This document shows, piece after piece, positions 32,509 through 41,965 of a stretch of 64,000 nt of DNA. The translations under genes were made by a program, and so were the position numbers. The notes beneath the pieces were generated by a model. It did not search any database. It saw only the letters and a list, made by a program, of their open reading frames with translations, and had not been told where the DNA came from. Origin of the DNA: Methylobacterium adhaesivum (lineage in GTDB: Bacteria; Pseudomonadota; Alphaproteobacteria; Rhizobiales; Beijerinckiaceae). The DNA is taken from positions 62,001 to 126,000 of the forward strand of contig NZ_BPQD01000020.1 of assembly GCF_022179065.1 (NCBI RefSeq), given 5' to 3'. Each line of letters opens with the position of its first letter. Position 1 is the stretch's first letter.

Positions 32509-33108
32509 ATGACGGATCGCAACAGGGCTACGCGCAAAGCCGGTATCACGGCCTTCGCCTGCGCCGGCATCGCGTTCGGGATGATCGGTCTCGCCTTCGC
32601 GTCGGTGCCGCTCTACAACATGTTCTGCAAGGCGACGGGCTTCGATGGCACGCCGCGCCAGGGTGCGGCACCCGTGGCGGCCGCGACGGACGACAGCATG
32701 CTCGTCCGCTTCGACACCAACGTCGCCGCCGGCCTCCCCTGGCGCTTCCAGGCCGAATCACCGCAGGTTTCGGTGAATCTCGGTGAGACGAAAACGGTGT
32801 TCTTCCGGGTGACGAACACCGGCCCGGCGCCCTCCACCGGCATCGCGACCTTCAACGTCCAGCCGGGCCTGATGGGGGGGTTCTTCGTCAAGATCGAGTG
32901 CTTCTGCTTCAACGAGCAGACCCTACAACCGGGCGAAACCATGGATTTCCCGGTGGTGTTCTACGTCGATCCCGCCATGCGGCAGGACTCGAACACCGCG
33001 CATCTCACCGAGATGACCCTGTCCTACACCTACTTCGCGTCGAAGAACGGGCAGCCCACGGCTGCGCTTGCGACAACGGGCGGCACGGACAAGAAGTCGA
33101 ATTTTTGA
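32509..33108 (+). CDS. ctaG: Cytochrome c oxidase assembly protein CtaG/Cox11 (CuB insertion)
   Basis: Copper chaperone that delivers copper to CuB of subunit I. The 199-residue protein has one N-terminal membrane helix (about 12-34), a conserved membrane-proximal cysteine C40 (MFCKATG) and the copper-binding CFCFNEQ motif (C131, C133). GGCGAGGGAGA precedes the ATG at 32509. Length is typical of bacterial Cox11. Confidence 0.95.
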   Translation: MTDRNRATRKAGITAFACAGIAFGMIGLAFASVPLYNMFCKATGFDGTPRQGAAPVAAATDDSMLVRFDTNVAAGLPWRFQAESPQVSVNLGETKTVFFRVTNTGPAPSTGIATFNVQPGLMGGFFVKIECFCFNEQTLQPGETMDFPVVFYVDPAMRQDSNTAHLTEMTLSYTYFASKNGQPTAALATTGGTDKKSNF

Positions 33109-33263
33109 CGCCCCGACGCTGTTTTCATCGGCTCAAGCGTGACAAGAGAACGCCGGGCCGATTAAGGGTTTGAGCGTAGAGACCGGGTAGCCGGCCCGAT
33201 CGGAACAATGAAAGAGCCCGAAGCCGGATCACGGTCGGGGCCTGGGGTTAGGAGAGACGTTAG

Positions 33264-34121
33264 ATGGCCGAGGCGCACGCCAAGAACCACGATTTCCACA
33301 TTCTCGCCCCGAGTCCGTGGCCCCTCATCGGCGCCTTCTCCGGCTTCCTCATGGCGTTCGGCGCCGTGTTCTGGATGAAGAGCCTCACCATCGGCACCCT
33401 CGCGCCCGGCGCCTACATCTTTGGTGCGGGCACTATCGGCGTCCTCTACACCATGTACGCCTGGTGGAAGGACGTGGTCCACGAGGCCAACACCGGCGAC
33501 CATACCCGCGTGGTGCAGCTCCATCACCGCTACGGCATGATCATGTTCATCGCCTCCGAGGTGATGTTCTTCGCCGCCTGGTTCTGGGCCTATTTCGAGG
33601 CGGCCCTCTACACCGCCGATCCGATTCAGGCGACCCGTGTTGATTTCACCGGTGGGACCTGGCCGCCCAAGGGCATCGAGGCGTTCGATCCCTGGCACCT
33701 GCCACTGCTCAACACCCTCATCCTGCTCACCTCGGGCACGACCATCACCTGGGCGCACCACGCTCTCCTGAACGATGACCGCAAGGGCCTGAAGTACGGC
33801 CTCTGGCTGACGATCATCCTCGGCATCCTGTTCTCGGCCTGCCAGGCCTACGAGTATGCCCACGCCCATTTCGGTTTCTCGGGCAGCATCTATTCGTCGA
33901 CCTTCTTCATGGCGACGGGCTTCCACGGCTTCCACGTCATCATCGGAACCATCTTCCTCGCGATCTGCCTCTACCGCGCCTATCTCGGCCAGTTCACGGT
34001 GCGTCAGCACCTCGGGTTCGAGTTCGCCGCCTGGTACTGGCACTTCGTGGACGTGGTGTGGCTGTTCCTGTTCGCGTCGATCTACGTCTGGGGTTCGGGT
34101 ATCGGCCACGCGGCCCACTGA
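33264..34121 (+). CDS. coxC: Cytochrome c oxidase subunit III
   Basis: A 285-residue, seven-helix membrane subunit that stabilises the oxidase and its proton uptake. Family blocks seen are HDFHILAPSPWPLIGA at the start, GMIMFIASEVMFFAAWFWAYFEA with the conserved glutamate in helix III, and a C-terminal WYWHFVDVVWLFLFASIYVWG. It follows ctaG by 155 bases in the usual order. Followed by a hairpin at 34155. Confidence 0.96.
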   Translation: MAEAHAKNHDFHILAPSPWPLIGAFSGFLMAFGAVFWMKSLTIGTLAPGAYIFGAGTIGVLYTMYAWWKDVVHEANTGDHTRVVQLHHRYGMIMFIASEVMFFAAWFWAYFEAALYTADPIQATRVDFTGGTWPPKGIEAFDPWHLPLLNTLILLTSGTTITWAHHALLNDDRKGLKYGLWLTIILGILFSACQAYEYAHAHFGFSGSIYSSTFFMATGFHGFHVIIGTIFLAICLYRAYLGQFTVRQHLGFEFAAWYWHFVDVVWLFLFASIYVWGSGIGHAAH

Positions 34122-34154
34122 CCGGTCGCAGGCCGTCATTGCATGAGAGCCATG

Positions 34155-34178
34155 AAAGGGCGGCGCGAGCCGCCCTTT
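34155..34178 (+). terminator. GNRA-capped hairpin after coxC
   Basis: A 10-bp perfect stem, AAAGGGCGGC with GCCGCCCTTT, closed by GCGA, 34 bases after coxC. Only three T residues end the stem, so it may be a partial terminator before DUF983 and surf1. Confidence 0.6.
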
Positions 34179-34251
34179 CGCGTGCGTGAGACGATCCCAG
34201 CCCCCATATCCCTATCGAGCCATGCGGATCAGGGCTCGAGGAGTACTCATC

Positions 34252-34620
34252 TTGGACGCAACGCGGCCACTTCCCTCGCCCCTCTCCACCGGCCTGCGCG
34301 GCCGGTGTCCCCGCTGCGGCGAGGGGCACATGTTCAACGGCTTCCTCACCTTCGCGCCGTCCTGCGACGCCTGCGACCTCGATTATTCCGGGTTCAATTC
34401 CGGTGACGGCCCGGCTTTCTTCGTGATGTCCATCGTCGGCACCCTCGTGGTCGGCCTCGCCCTGTGGCTGGAGATCACCTACGAGCCGCCGATCTGGGTC
34501 CATGCGCTGGTCGCCGGCACCTTGGCCATCGGATTGAGCCTCGCCATCATCCGGCCGCTCAAAGGCGTGCTCGCCGCCCTGCAATTTGCCAACAAGGCCG
34601 AGCAGGGGCGCTTCCGCTAG
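34252..34620 (+). CDS. DUF983 membrane protein
   Basis: A 122-residue protein with two CxxC pairs near the N-terminus (C19/C22 in GRCPRCGEG, C38/C41 in SCDACDLDY), a zinc-ribbon-like knuckle, followed by two membrane helices (about 53-75 and 83-103). DUF983 genes regularly sit beside coxC and surf1 in alphaproteobacteria and are thought to help oxidase biogenesis. The TTG at 34252 is preferred because GAGGAG lies eight bases upstream; an in-frame ATG at 34222 would add ten residues. Its stop overlaps the surf1 GTG. Confidence 0.85.
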   Translation: MDATRPLPSPLSTGLRGRCPRCGEGHMFNGFLTFAPSCDACDLDYSGFNSGDGPAFFVMSIVGTLVVGLALWLEITYEPPIWVHALVAGTLAIGLSLAIIRPLKGVLAALQFANKAEQGRFR

Positions 34621-35375
34621 TGCCCGCCGTCCGGCCCGGTGCCGTGCGCGCCCTCGTCGCGCCCGGTCTCGTCTCCCTCGTGTGCCTCGCGATCCTGCTC
34701 GGCCTCGGTGTGTGGCAGCTCGACCGCAAGGGACAGAAGGAGGCCCTCATCGGGCGCATCCTCGCCAGGTCGCAGGTCGATCCCCCGGGAGAGCTGCCAC
34801 CTGCAACCGCCTGGAACCCCGAGACCGACGAGTTCCGCCGGGTGCGCATCACCGGCACCCTGCTTAACGACCGCGAGACCCTCGTGCACGGCCTCGCGGC
34901 CGGTGCCACGCCCGGCCGGGCCCTGCAAGGCTACTACGTTCTGACGCCGTTCCGGCTCCGGCAGGGCGGAACGGTGCTGGTCAATCGCGGCTTCGTCCCG
35001 ACAGAGCTGAAGGCCCCTGCAAGTCGCGCCTCAGGACAGGTTTCTGGCGAAACCACGATTACCGGCATCCTCCGGGGTTCGGAACCGCGCACGATGTTCG
35101 TGCCGGCGCCGGATGCGGCTCGCAACGAGTGGTTCAACCGTGACATCTCGGGCATTAGCGCGGCCATCGGCCTTTCCGATCCCCTCCCCTACCTCGTCGA
35201 GGCTGATGCCAGCCCCAATCCCGGGGGCTGGCCGAAGGGGGGGCAGCTGCGCGTCGACCTGCCCAACAACCATCTGCAATATGCCTTCACTTGGTTCGGG
35301 ATAGCCGGGTGCCTCGTCGGCGTGTTCGGGGTGTTCGCGTGGAAACGCCTGTTCGACACGTCCGAGGCGGCCTGA
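34620..35375 (+). CDS. SURF1-family oxidase assembly protein
   Basis: A 251-residue protein with N- and C-terminal membrane helices (about 13-33 and 220-240) flanking a periplasmic domain, the SURF1/Shy1 plan. Typical blocks are GLGVWQLDRKGQKEALI, YYVLTPFRLRQGGTVLVNRGF and NNHLQYAFTWFGIAG. In Paracoccus, Surf1 proteins supply haem a to subunit I. The start is GTG at 34620, overlapping the TAG of DUF983 by one base. Confidence 0.92.
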   Translation: MPAVRPGAVRALVAPGLVSLVCLAILLGLGVWQLDRKGQKEALIGRILARSQVDPPGELPPATAWNPETDEFRRVRITGTLLNDRETLVHGLAAGATPGRALQGYYVLTPFRLRQGGTVLVNRGFVPTELKAPASRASGQVSGETTITGILRGSEPRTMFVPAPDAARNEWFNRDISGISAAIGLSDPLPYLVEADASPNPGGWPKGGQLRVDLPNNHLQYAFTWFGIAGCLVGVFGVFAWKRLFDTSEAA

Positions 35376-35467
35376 CAGGTGTCGTCCGCCATGTGGTCAC
35401 GGCTTGCCCGTGACCGCCGGCGGCCCTACACTTTGGGGAGACGAGATCACGCCTCGGAGCCCGTCCC

Positions 35468-35884
35468 ATGCGCGCAGCGATCCTGTTCCTGGCCCTCGGG
35501 CTCACCCAGGGCGCGGCGCATGCCGCGGACGAGGCCGGACGGGAGGCCGCCCGCGCCACGGTGGCGCGCCAGATCGAGGCGTTCCGGACGGACGATGCGG
35601 CCACCGCCTATGCGCAGGCCGCCCCGGCAATCCAGGGAATGTTCCCCTCGCCCGACACGTTCCTCGCCATGGTCCGGAAAGGCTATGCCGCCGTCTATCG
35701 CGCCCGTACTTTCCGCGTGGACCGCGTCGAGGACGTGGGCACCGACGGTGTCGCCCTCGGTGCGATGGTCCAGGACGAGGCCGGGGCCGATTGGCTGGCC
35801 CTCTACACCCTCGAGAAGCAGCCCGATGGTGCCTGGCGCATCACCGGTTGCCAGCTGACGAAGGCGCCGGGCACGAGCACCTGA
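35468..35884 (+). CDS. DUF4864 exported protein
   Basis: A 138-residue protein with a signal peptide (MRAAILFLALGLTQGAAHA) and a DUF4864-type domain containing ARATVARQIEAFRTDDAATA and MVRKGYAAVYRARTFRV, ending in a beta-rich WLALYTLEKQPDGAWRITGC. The fold resembles NTF2-like periplasmic domains. Function unknown. It sits between the cox cluster and thrC and may have its own promoter in the 92-base gap. Confidence 0.75.
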   Translation: MRAAILFLALGLTQGAAHAADEAGREAARATVARQIEAFRTDDAATAYAQAAPAIQGMFPSPDTFLAMVRKGYAAVYRARTFRVDRVEDVGTDGVALGAMVQDEAGADWLALYTLEKQPDGAWRITGCQLTKAPGTST

Positions 35885-36004
35885 TCGGTGCCGTGGCGCG
35901 CCGCACGACAAGCCAGCGGTCGTCACGTTCGCATCCCGGGTCCGCCATAGGTTTCGACAGGCCGGACGGGTTGGTGTAGACGGGGCGCCTTCCCGGAGGC
36001 CCCT

Positions 36005-37417
36005 TTGCTTCACGTTTCGACCCGCGGCGCTGCGGCGCCCCTCTCGTTCTCCGATGCTCTGCTCGCCGGGCTCGCCCGCGACGGCGGTCTCTACGTGCCG
36101 GAAAGCTGGCCGCAGCTTTCGCGCGAGACCATCGCGGGGCTCGCCGGCCTGCGCTACGCCGACGCCGCCAAGATCGTTCTGCGACCCCTCATCGACGGCG
36201 AGATCGCGGATGCCGATCTCGATCGGATGATCGAGGAGGCCTACGCGTCGTTCCGTCATCCGGCCGTCTGCCCCCTGACCCAGCTCGACGACAACCTGTT
36301 CCTGCTCGAACTCTTCCACGGACCAACGCTGGCGTTCAAGGACGTGGCGATGCAGCTCCTCGGGCGGCTGATGGACCACGTCTTACGCGCACGCGGGACC
36401 AGGGCCACCATCGTGGGCGCTACCTCGGGCGACACGGGCTCCGCCGCCGTCGAAGCCTTCCGGGGCCTCGATCAGGTCGACATCTTCATCCTGTTCCCGG
36501 AGGGCCGCGTCTCCGAGGTGCAGCGCCGCCAGATGACGTCGGTGGGCGCGGACAACGTTCACGCCATCGCCATCGACGGCAATTTCGATGATTGCCAGAA
36601 CATCGTCAAAGCCCTGTTCCAGCACGCCGAATTCGCCGATGCGGTGAAGCTCTCGGGCGTCAATTCTATCAACTGGGCCCGCGTCGCCGCTCAGGCGGTC
36701 TACTACTTCACGGCCGCGGTAGCCCTGGGCGCCCCCCATCGCCCGGTCTCGTTCGCGGTGCCCACGGGCAATTTCGGCGACATCCTCGCCGGCTGGGTCG
36801 CCAAGCGCATGGGCCTGCCCATCGAGCGACTCATGATCGGTACCAACGCCAACGACATCCTGGCCCGGACCCTGGAGCACGGGTCCTATGAGGTGAAGGG
36901 CGTGCAGCCCACCACCTCGCCGTCCATGGACATCCAGATCTCCTCGAACTTCGAACGCCTGCTGTTCGAAGCCCTGGGGCGCAATTCCTCGAGCCTCGGA
37001 CGCCTGATGGCCGGGCTGAAGCAGTCGGGCGGGTTCACCCTGGACGCGGCCGTGCTCGACACCGTCCGCGCCGAGTTCGACGCCACCGCCGTTCCGGAAG
37101 ACAGCGTGAAGGCCGAGATCGCCAGGACCTTCGCGGAGACCGGCCACGTCATCGATCCGCACAGCGCCATCGGGGTCCATGCCGGGCGCAAACTCCTCGA
37201 CCGGGACCCGCACACGCCCGTCGTCGCGCTCGCGACCGCGCATGCGGCGAAATTCCCCGATGCCGTCGCCGAGGCGGTCGGCGGCGCACGCCCGGCCCTG
37301 CCGCCGCACCTCGCCGACCTCCTCGACCGCAAGGAGACCTTCTCGCGCCTCGCCAACGATCAGGCGGCGGTGGAAGGGTTCATCCGCGCCCACGCCCGTA
37401 TCACCAAGGCCGGCTGA
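36005..37417 (+). CDS. thrC: Threonine synthase
   Basis: PLP enzyme that converts O-phosphohomoserine to threonine. The 470-residue protein starts at a TTG at 36005 (GGAGG about seven bases upstream) with the family N-terminus LHVSTRGAAAPLSFSDALL. The PLP lysine is K112 in GPTLAFKDVAMQLL, and GATSGDTGSAAVEA forms the phosphate-binding loop. Length is typical for the fungal/proteobacterial long form. Followed four bases later by the M16 peptidase gene. Confidence 0.95.
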   Translation: MLHVSTRGAAAPLSFSDALLAGLARDGGLYVPESWPQLSRETIAGLAGLRYADAAKIVLRPLIDGEIADADLDRMIEEAYASFRHPAVCPLTQLDDNLFLLELFHGPTLAFKDVAMQLLGRLMDHVLRARGTRATIVGATSGDTGSAAVEAFRGLDQVDIFILFPEGRVSEVQRRQMTSVGADNVHAIAIDGNFDDCQNIVKALFQHAEFADAVKLSGVNSINWARVAAQAVYYFTAAVALGAPHRPVSFAVPTGNFGDILAGWVAKRMGLPIERLMIGTNANDILARTLEHGSYEVKGVQPTTSPSMDIQISSNFERLLFEALGRNSSSLGRLMAGLKQSGGFTLDAAVLDTVRAEFDATAVPEDSVKAEIARTFAETGHVIDPHSAIGVHAGRKLLDRDPHTPVVALATAHAAKFPDAVAEAVGGARPALPPHLADLLDRKETFSRLANDQAAVEGFIRAHARITKAG

Positions 37418-37421
37418 CGCC

Positions 37422-38717
37422 ATGAACCAGCACTTCGCCACCCATGGCGCCTCTCCCGACCTGCGGATCACCCGTCTCGACAACGGGGTCACCGTCGTCA
37501 CGGAGGCGATGCCGGGTGTCGCCACGGCGACCCTTGGCGTCTGGGTCGGCGCGGGCTCCCGCCACGAGCGGCCCGAGGAGAGCGGCCTGAGCCACCTCAT
37601 CGAGCACATGGCGTTCAAGGGCACCACGACGCGCTCGGCCCGGCGCATCGCCGAGGACATCGAGAATGTCGGTGGCGACATCAACGCCGCCACGAGCGCC
37701 GAGGGCACGAGCTACACGGCCCGGGTCCTCGGCGAGGACGCGGGCGTGGCCCTCGACGTCATCGGCGACATCCTCACGGACTCGGTGTTCGACGCCGGTG
37801 AGCTGGCGCGCGAGAAGAGCGTGATCCTCCAGGAGCACGCCGCCATCGAGGACACGCCCGACGACGTGGTCTACGAGGCCTTCACCGAGGCGGCCTTCCC
37901 CGATCAGCCCATGGGCCGCCCGATCATCGGCACACCTGACACCATCAACAGCTTCAACCACGGCGCCATCGAAGCCTACATCGCCCGCGAATACACCCCG
38001 GACCGCATCGTGCTCGCGGCGGCCGGCGCCATCGCGCACGACGCCATCGTGGACGCGGCACAACGCCATTTCGGCAATCAGCGCGCCGCGACGGCGCCCG
38101 AGACCGTTCCCGGCGTCTATGGCGGCGGCGAGAAGCGCATCCAGAAGAAGCTCGAACAGGCGAACGTGGTCCTCGGCCTGCCCGGCCTGTCGTTTCGCGA
38201 TCCCGACTACTACGCCCTCCACATGTTCACCCAGGTGCTGGGCGGTGGCCTGACGTCGCGTCTCTGGCACGAAGTCCGCGAGACGCGTGGCCTCGCCTAC
38301 GAGATCCAGGCGTTCCACTGGGCGTTCCACGATTGCGGCCTGTTCGGGATCGGCGCCGGCACCTCCGGCGGGGATCTTGGCCAACTCGTGGACGTCACCC
38401 TGGAGGCCACGACCCGGGCGGCGCGGGACGCCGACACCGTTGAAGTCGCGCGCGCCAAGGCGCAGCTGAAGGTCGCCCTGCTGTCGGCCCTCGAAACGCC
38501 GGGCGGGCGCATCGAGCGCAACGCCCGCCAGATCCTGGCCTGGGGCCGGGTGATCCCGGCGAGCGAGGTCATCGCCAAGGTCGATGCGGTCACCGTCGAC
38601 GACGTGCGTGCCGCCGGGGCAAAGCTGCTCTCCGGCGCTCCGACCCTTGCCGCCATCGGCCCGATCAAGAAACTTCCGTCGCTGGATCGGATCGCCGCCA
38701 CCTTGAGGGCCGCGTGA
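37422..38717 (+). CDS. M16-family zinc peptidase (mitochondrial processing peptidase-like)
   Basis: A 431-residue inverzincin-type metallopeptidase. The HxxEH zinc motif is H58-E61-H62 in SHLIEHMAFKG, with the third ligand glutamate expected in the EEHAAIEDTPDD region near 130-140. The C-terminal inactive half carries LWHEVRETRGLAYEIQAF. Closest in type to the alphaproteobacterial relative of the beta subunit of mitochondrial processing peptidase. The position directly after thrC is common in Rhizobiales. The ATG at 37422 is four bases after the thrC stop. Confidence 0.93.
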   Translation: MNQHFATHGASPDLRITRLDNGVTVVTEAMPGVATATLGVWVGAGSRHERPEESGLSHLIEHMAFKGTTTRSARRIAEDIENVGGDINAATSAEGTSYTARVLGEDAGVALDVIGDILTDSVFDAGELAREKSVILQEHAAIEDTPDDVVYEAFTEAAFPDQPMGRPIIGTPDTINSFNHGAIEAYIAREYTPDRIVLAAAGAIAHDAIVDAAQRHFGNQRAATAPETVPGVYGGGEKRIQKKLEQANVVLGLPGLSFRDPDYYALHMFTQVLGGGLTSRLWHEVRETRGLAYEIQAFHWAFHDCGLFGIGAGTSGGDLGQLVDVTLEATTRAARDADTVEVARAKAQLKVALLSALETPGGRIERNARQILAWGRVIPASEVIAKVDAVTVDDVRAAGAKLLSGAPTLAAIGPIKKLPSLDRIAATLRAA

Positions 38718-38910
38718 GGTTCACGCCCCCGGCTTGTTTTGGCCGCAAAGGAACGTGATCCAACGGGCGCGGCGCCGCAGTGAAGAAACCGTGTGCGCCT
38801 CCGCTCCGGCCAGGTCCCTGCCTTGCCGGTGGGGGTCGCCGCCGATACGACTGAGCCTCGAGCTGAGCCGTAGACGTCTCACAGCCCCGACCGGCCGGAA
38901 CATTCGCCCG

Positions 38911-41796
38911 TTGCGTCAAATCTTCTTCGTCCTCGCCGCCCTCGTGACGGCCCTGATCGGCGCCCTGGCGCTGCCGGCGCCGGCCCGGGCCGTCGAAGCC
39001 GTGCGCGTCACCCTCGACGCCCCCGCCATCGACCTGACGCCGATGATCGAGCGGTACCGCTCGGACGGCGACCTGATCCAGATCTCGACGGCGCCGGGCA
39101 AGGACGGCATCGTGCGCCGCATCGTCGTCAAGGCGCGCGACACGGGTGCGCGGCCCGATTGGATGGTGTTCGCCCTCACCAACGACACCGACGAACAGAT
39201 CGACCGTGTCCTCGTCGCCCCGCATTTCCGCCTCGTCGGCTCGGGGGTGATCTGGCCGGATCTCGGCGGCTCGCGCATCGCCGCCATCACGGCGAGCCAG
39301 GGCATCCGTCCCGAGCGCGACGAGAACCCGGAAGCCGACCAATTCGTCATCACCCTCGATCCCGGCGCCACCGTCACCTACGTGGCCGAGCTGCGCGGGC
39401 CGAATATTCCCCAGGTCTATCTGTGGGATCAGGAAGCCTACCGCAAGAAATCCACCGGTCTGACGCTCTACAAGGGCATCATCATCGGCATCGCCGGCCT
39501 GCTCGCGCTGTTTCTGACGATCATCTTCGTGGTCAAGGGCGCGATCATCTTCCCCGCGGCCGCCGCCCTGGCGTGGTCGGTTCTTGCCTACGCGTGCATC
39601 GATTTCGGGTTCCTCCAGCGGGTCCTGCCCGTCACGGAGGTGGCCGAGCGGATCTATCGCGCGTCGGCCGAAGCGGTGCTCGGCGCGACGCTGCTGGTCT
39701 TCCTGTTCGCCTATCTCAACCTCAGCCGCTGGCACGTGCGCTACAGCCATGTGGCGTTCTTCTGGCTCGCCTTCCTCGCCGGCCTCGTGGCCCTCGCGGT
39801 GTTCGATCCGCCCGTGGCCGCCGGCGTCGCGCGCATCTCCATCGCGGCGGTCGCGGGCGTCGGGCTCCTCCTCATCGTCTACCTCGCGGCCCACAACGGC
39901 TACGACCGGGCGATCCTCCTCATCCCGACCTGGGTCCTCCTCCTCGTCTGGGTAGTGGCGGCGGGCTTCGCCATCACGGGGCAGATCGGGTCCGACCTCG
40001 TGCAGCCCGCCCTCATTGGCGGCCTCGTCCTCATCGTCATGCTCATCGGCTTCACGGTGATGCAGCATGCCTTTGCAGGCGGCGGCCTCACCCATGCCCT
40101 CGTCTCCGATACCGAGCGGCGGGCGCTGGCGCTCACGGGGGCCGGCGACGTGGTGTTCGACTGGGACGTCCCCGGCGACCGGGTCTTCGCCGGCCAGGAG
40201 ATCGAGGGCCAGCTCGGGCTGAAGCGGGGGGCCCTCGAAGGTCCAGCCGTGAACTGGCTTGCCCTGGTGCACCCGTTCGACGTCGAGCGCTATTCTGCGG
40301 CCTTGGACACGATCATCGAGGAGCGGCGCGGACGCATCGTCCACGATTTCCGTCTGCGGTCCACGGCCGGCCCGTACTACTGGTACCGTCTCAAGGCGCG
40401 CCCGGTCATCGGCACCGATGGCGAGGTGGTGCGCGTGGTGGGCACGATCTCGGACGTCACCGAGGTCAAGACCGCCGAGGAGCGCCTCCTCCACGACGCC
40501 GTGCACGACAGCCTCACGGGCTTGCCCAACCGCGAGCTGTTCAACGACCGGCTCGACGCCGCCCTGGCCTTCGCGAGCCAGGATCCGCGCCTGAAGCCGA
40601 CGACCATCGTCCTCGACATCGACCGGTTCAAGGCCATCAACGACGCCATCGGCCTGTCGGCGGGCGACTCGATCCTCCTGACCCTATCGCGCCGCCTCGG
40701 CCGACTCCTGCGCCCGCAGGATTCCCTCGCCCGGGTGGCGGGCGACGAATTCGCGCTGATCCTGCTGTCGGAGCGCGATCCCGACCGCATCCTCTCCTTC
40801 GCCGAGATGATCCGCAAAGCCATCGCCACGCCGATCACCTATGCCGACCGGGAGATCTTCCTCACGGTCTCCGTCGGGATCGTGCTGCACGAGGCCGGCG
40901 CCAACCCGAAGCGCGACGAGGTATTCAAGAACGCCGAGATCGCCATGATCCAGGCCAAACGCGGCGGCGGCGACCGCATCGAGGTGTACCGAGCCGATAT
41001 GCGCGGCGAGCGCGGCGACCGCCTGTCGCTCGAGGCCGACCTTCGCCGCTCGCTCGATCGCAACGAAATGAAGGTTCTGTTCCAGCCCATCGTGCGGCTG
41101 GAGGACCGCACCGTGGCGGGCTTCGAGACCTTGCTGCGCTGGGACCATCCCCGCCTCGGGCGTATTCCGGCCGCGACCTTCATGCCGGTGGCCGAGGAAT
41201 GCGGATTCGTGGTCAACCTCGGCATCTTCGCCCTGGAGCGGACGGCCCTCGAACTCGCCGCCTGGCAACGGTCCCTCGACGTCGAGCCGCCGATCTTCGC
41301 CACCGTCAACATGTCGTCGCGCCAGCTCCTGCGCCACGATCTCCTCCACGACGTGAAGACGATCCTGGCCCGGTCAGGAGTACTGCCCGGCTCCCTCAAG
41401 CTCGAATTCACCGAGAGCCTGGTGATGGAGAATCCGGAATACGCCACGCAGATGCTGGCCCGCATCCACGACCTCGGCGCCGGTCTCTCCCTCGACGATT
41501 TCGGCACGGGCTATTCGTCCCTCTCCTACCTCCAGCGTTTCCCGTTCGACACGATCAAGATCGACCAGTCGTTCGTCCGCCAGATGGCGACGGGGCGCAC
41601 GGCGATCCTGCGATCCATCGTCAAGATGGCCCAGGAGCTCGGCCTCGCCATCATCGCCGAGGGGGCGGAATCGGAGGCCGACGCGCAGGCCCTGGCCGAA
41701 CTCGGCTGCGAATACGCGCAAGGCTTCGCCTTCGGCGATCCGATGTCGATGCTGCAGGCCCGCCAGCTCCTCGGGGCGGCCCCGGAAGCCGCCTGA
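38911..41796 (+). CDS. Membrane PAS-GGDEF-EAL cyclic-di-GMP signalling protein
   Basis: About 961 residues: signal sequence (RQIFFVLAALVTALIGALAL), a periplasmic beta domain (about 30-185), seven or so membrane helices (about 188-390), PAS (about 400-523), GGDEF (about 530-690) and EAL (about 705-955). The GGDEF loop reads AGDEF, an often active variant, and the EAL motif reads ETL within GFETLLRWDHP, with DDFGTGYSSLSYL and IKIDQSFV intact, so phosphodiesterase activity is plausible. The frame has no ATG before residue about 36 of this model; a TTG at 38911 just before the signal sequence is the best start, with alternatives upstream to 38734. Confidence 0.85.
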   Translation: MRQIFFVLAALVTALIGALALPAPARAVEAVRVTLDAPAIDLTPMIERYRSDGDLIQISTAPGKDGIVRRIVVKARDTGARPDWMVFALTNDTDEQIDRVLVAPHFRLVGSGVIWPDLGGSRIAAITASQGIRPERDENPEADQFVITLDPGATVTYVAELRGPNIPQVYLWDQEAYRKKSTGLTLYKGIIIGIAGLLALFLTIIFVVKGAIIFPAAAALAWSVLAYACIDFGFLQRVLPVTEVAERIYRASAEAVLGATLLVFLFAYLNLSRWHVRYSHVAFFWLAFLAGLVALAVFDPPVAAGVARISIAAVAGVGLLLIVYLAAHNGYDRAILLIPTWVLLLVWVVAAGFAITGQIGSDLVQPALIGGLVLIVMLIGFTVMQHAFAGGGLTHALVSDTERRALALTGAGDVVFDWDVPGDRVFAGQEIEGQLGLKRGALEGPAVNWLALVHPFDVERYSAALDTIIEERRGRIVHDFRLRSTAGPYYWYRLKARPVIGTDGEVVRVVGTISDVTEVKTAEERLLHDAVHDSLTGLPNRELFNDRLDAALAFASQDPRLKPTTIVLDIDRFKAINDAIGLSAGDSILLTLSRRLGRLLRPQDSLARVAGDEFALILLSERDPDRILSFAEMIRKAIATPITYADREIFLTVSVGIVLHEAGANPKRDEVFKNAEIAMIQAKRGGGDRIEVYRADMRGERGDRLSLEADLRRSLDRNEMKVLFQPIVRLEDRTVAGFETLLRWDHPRLGRIPAATFMPVAEECGFVVNLGIFALERTALELAAWQRSLDVEPPIFATVNMSSRQLLRHDLLHDVKTILARSGVLPGSLKLEFTESLVMENPEYATQMLARIHDLGAGLSLDDFGTGYSSLSYLQRFPFDTIKIDQSFVRQMATGRTAILRSIVKMAQELGLAIIAEGAESEADAQALAELGCEYAQGFAFGDPMSMLQARQLLGAAPEAA

Positions 41797-41883
41797 CCCG
41801 AACGCAGGCCATTGGGAACCGGCCGCCGGAATCGACCCGACACGGCGCCAAACTGGCTTTCCCCGAGAAAGCCGCCAATCGAC

Positions 41884-41898
41884 TTAAGTCTCCCTTAA
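41884..41898. promoter_or_regulatory. CtrA-type site TTAA-N7-TTAA
   Basis: A perfect TTAA-GTCTCCC-TTAA, 68 bases before the start of the small coiled-coil gene at 41966. This is the full binding site of the alphaproteobacterial cell-cycle regulator CtrA. Confidence 0.6.
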
Positions 41899-41965
41899 CC
41901 ATGATCCATCATCGTCCCTGTGATTGGGAGGCCGGGTTCGGGCGGCCACGCGAGGGGGAATTCAC

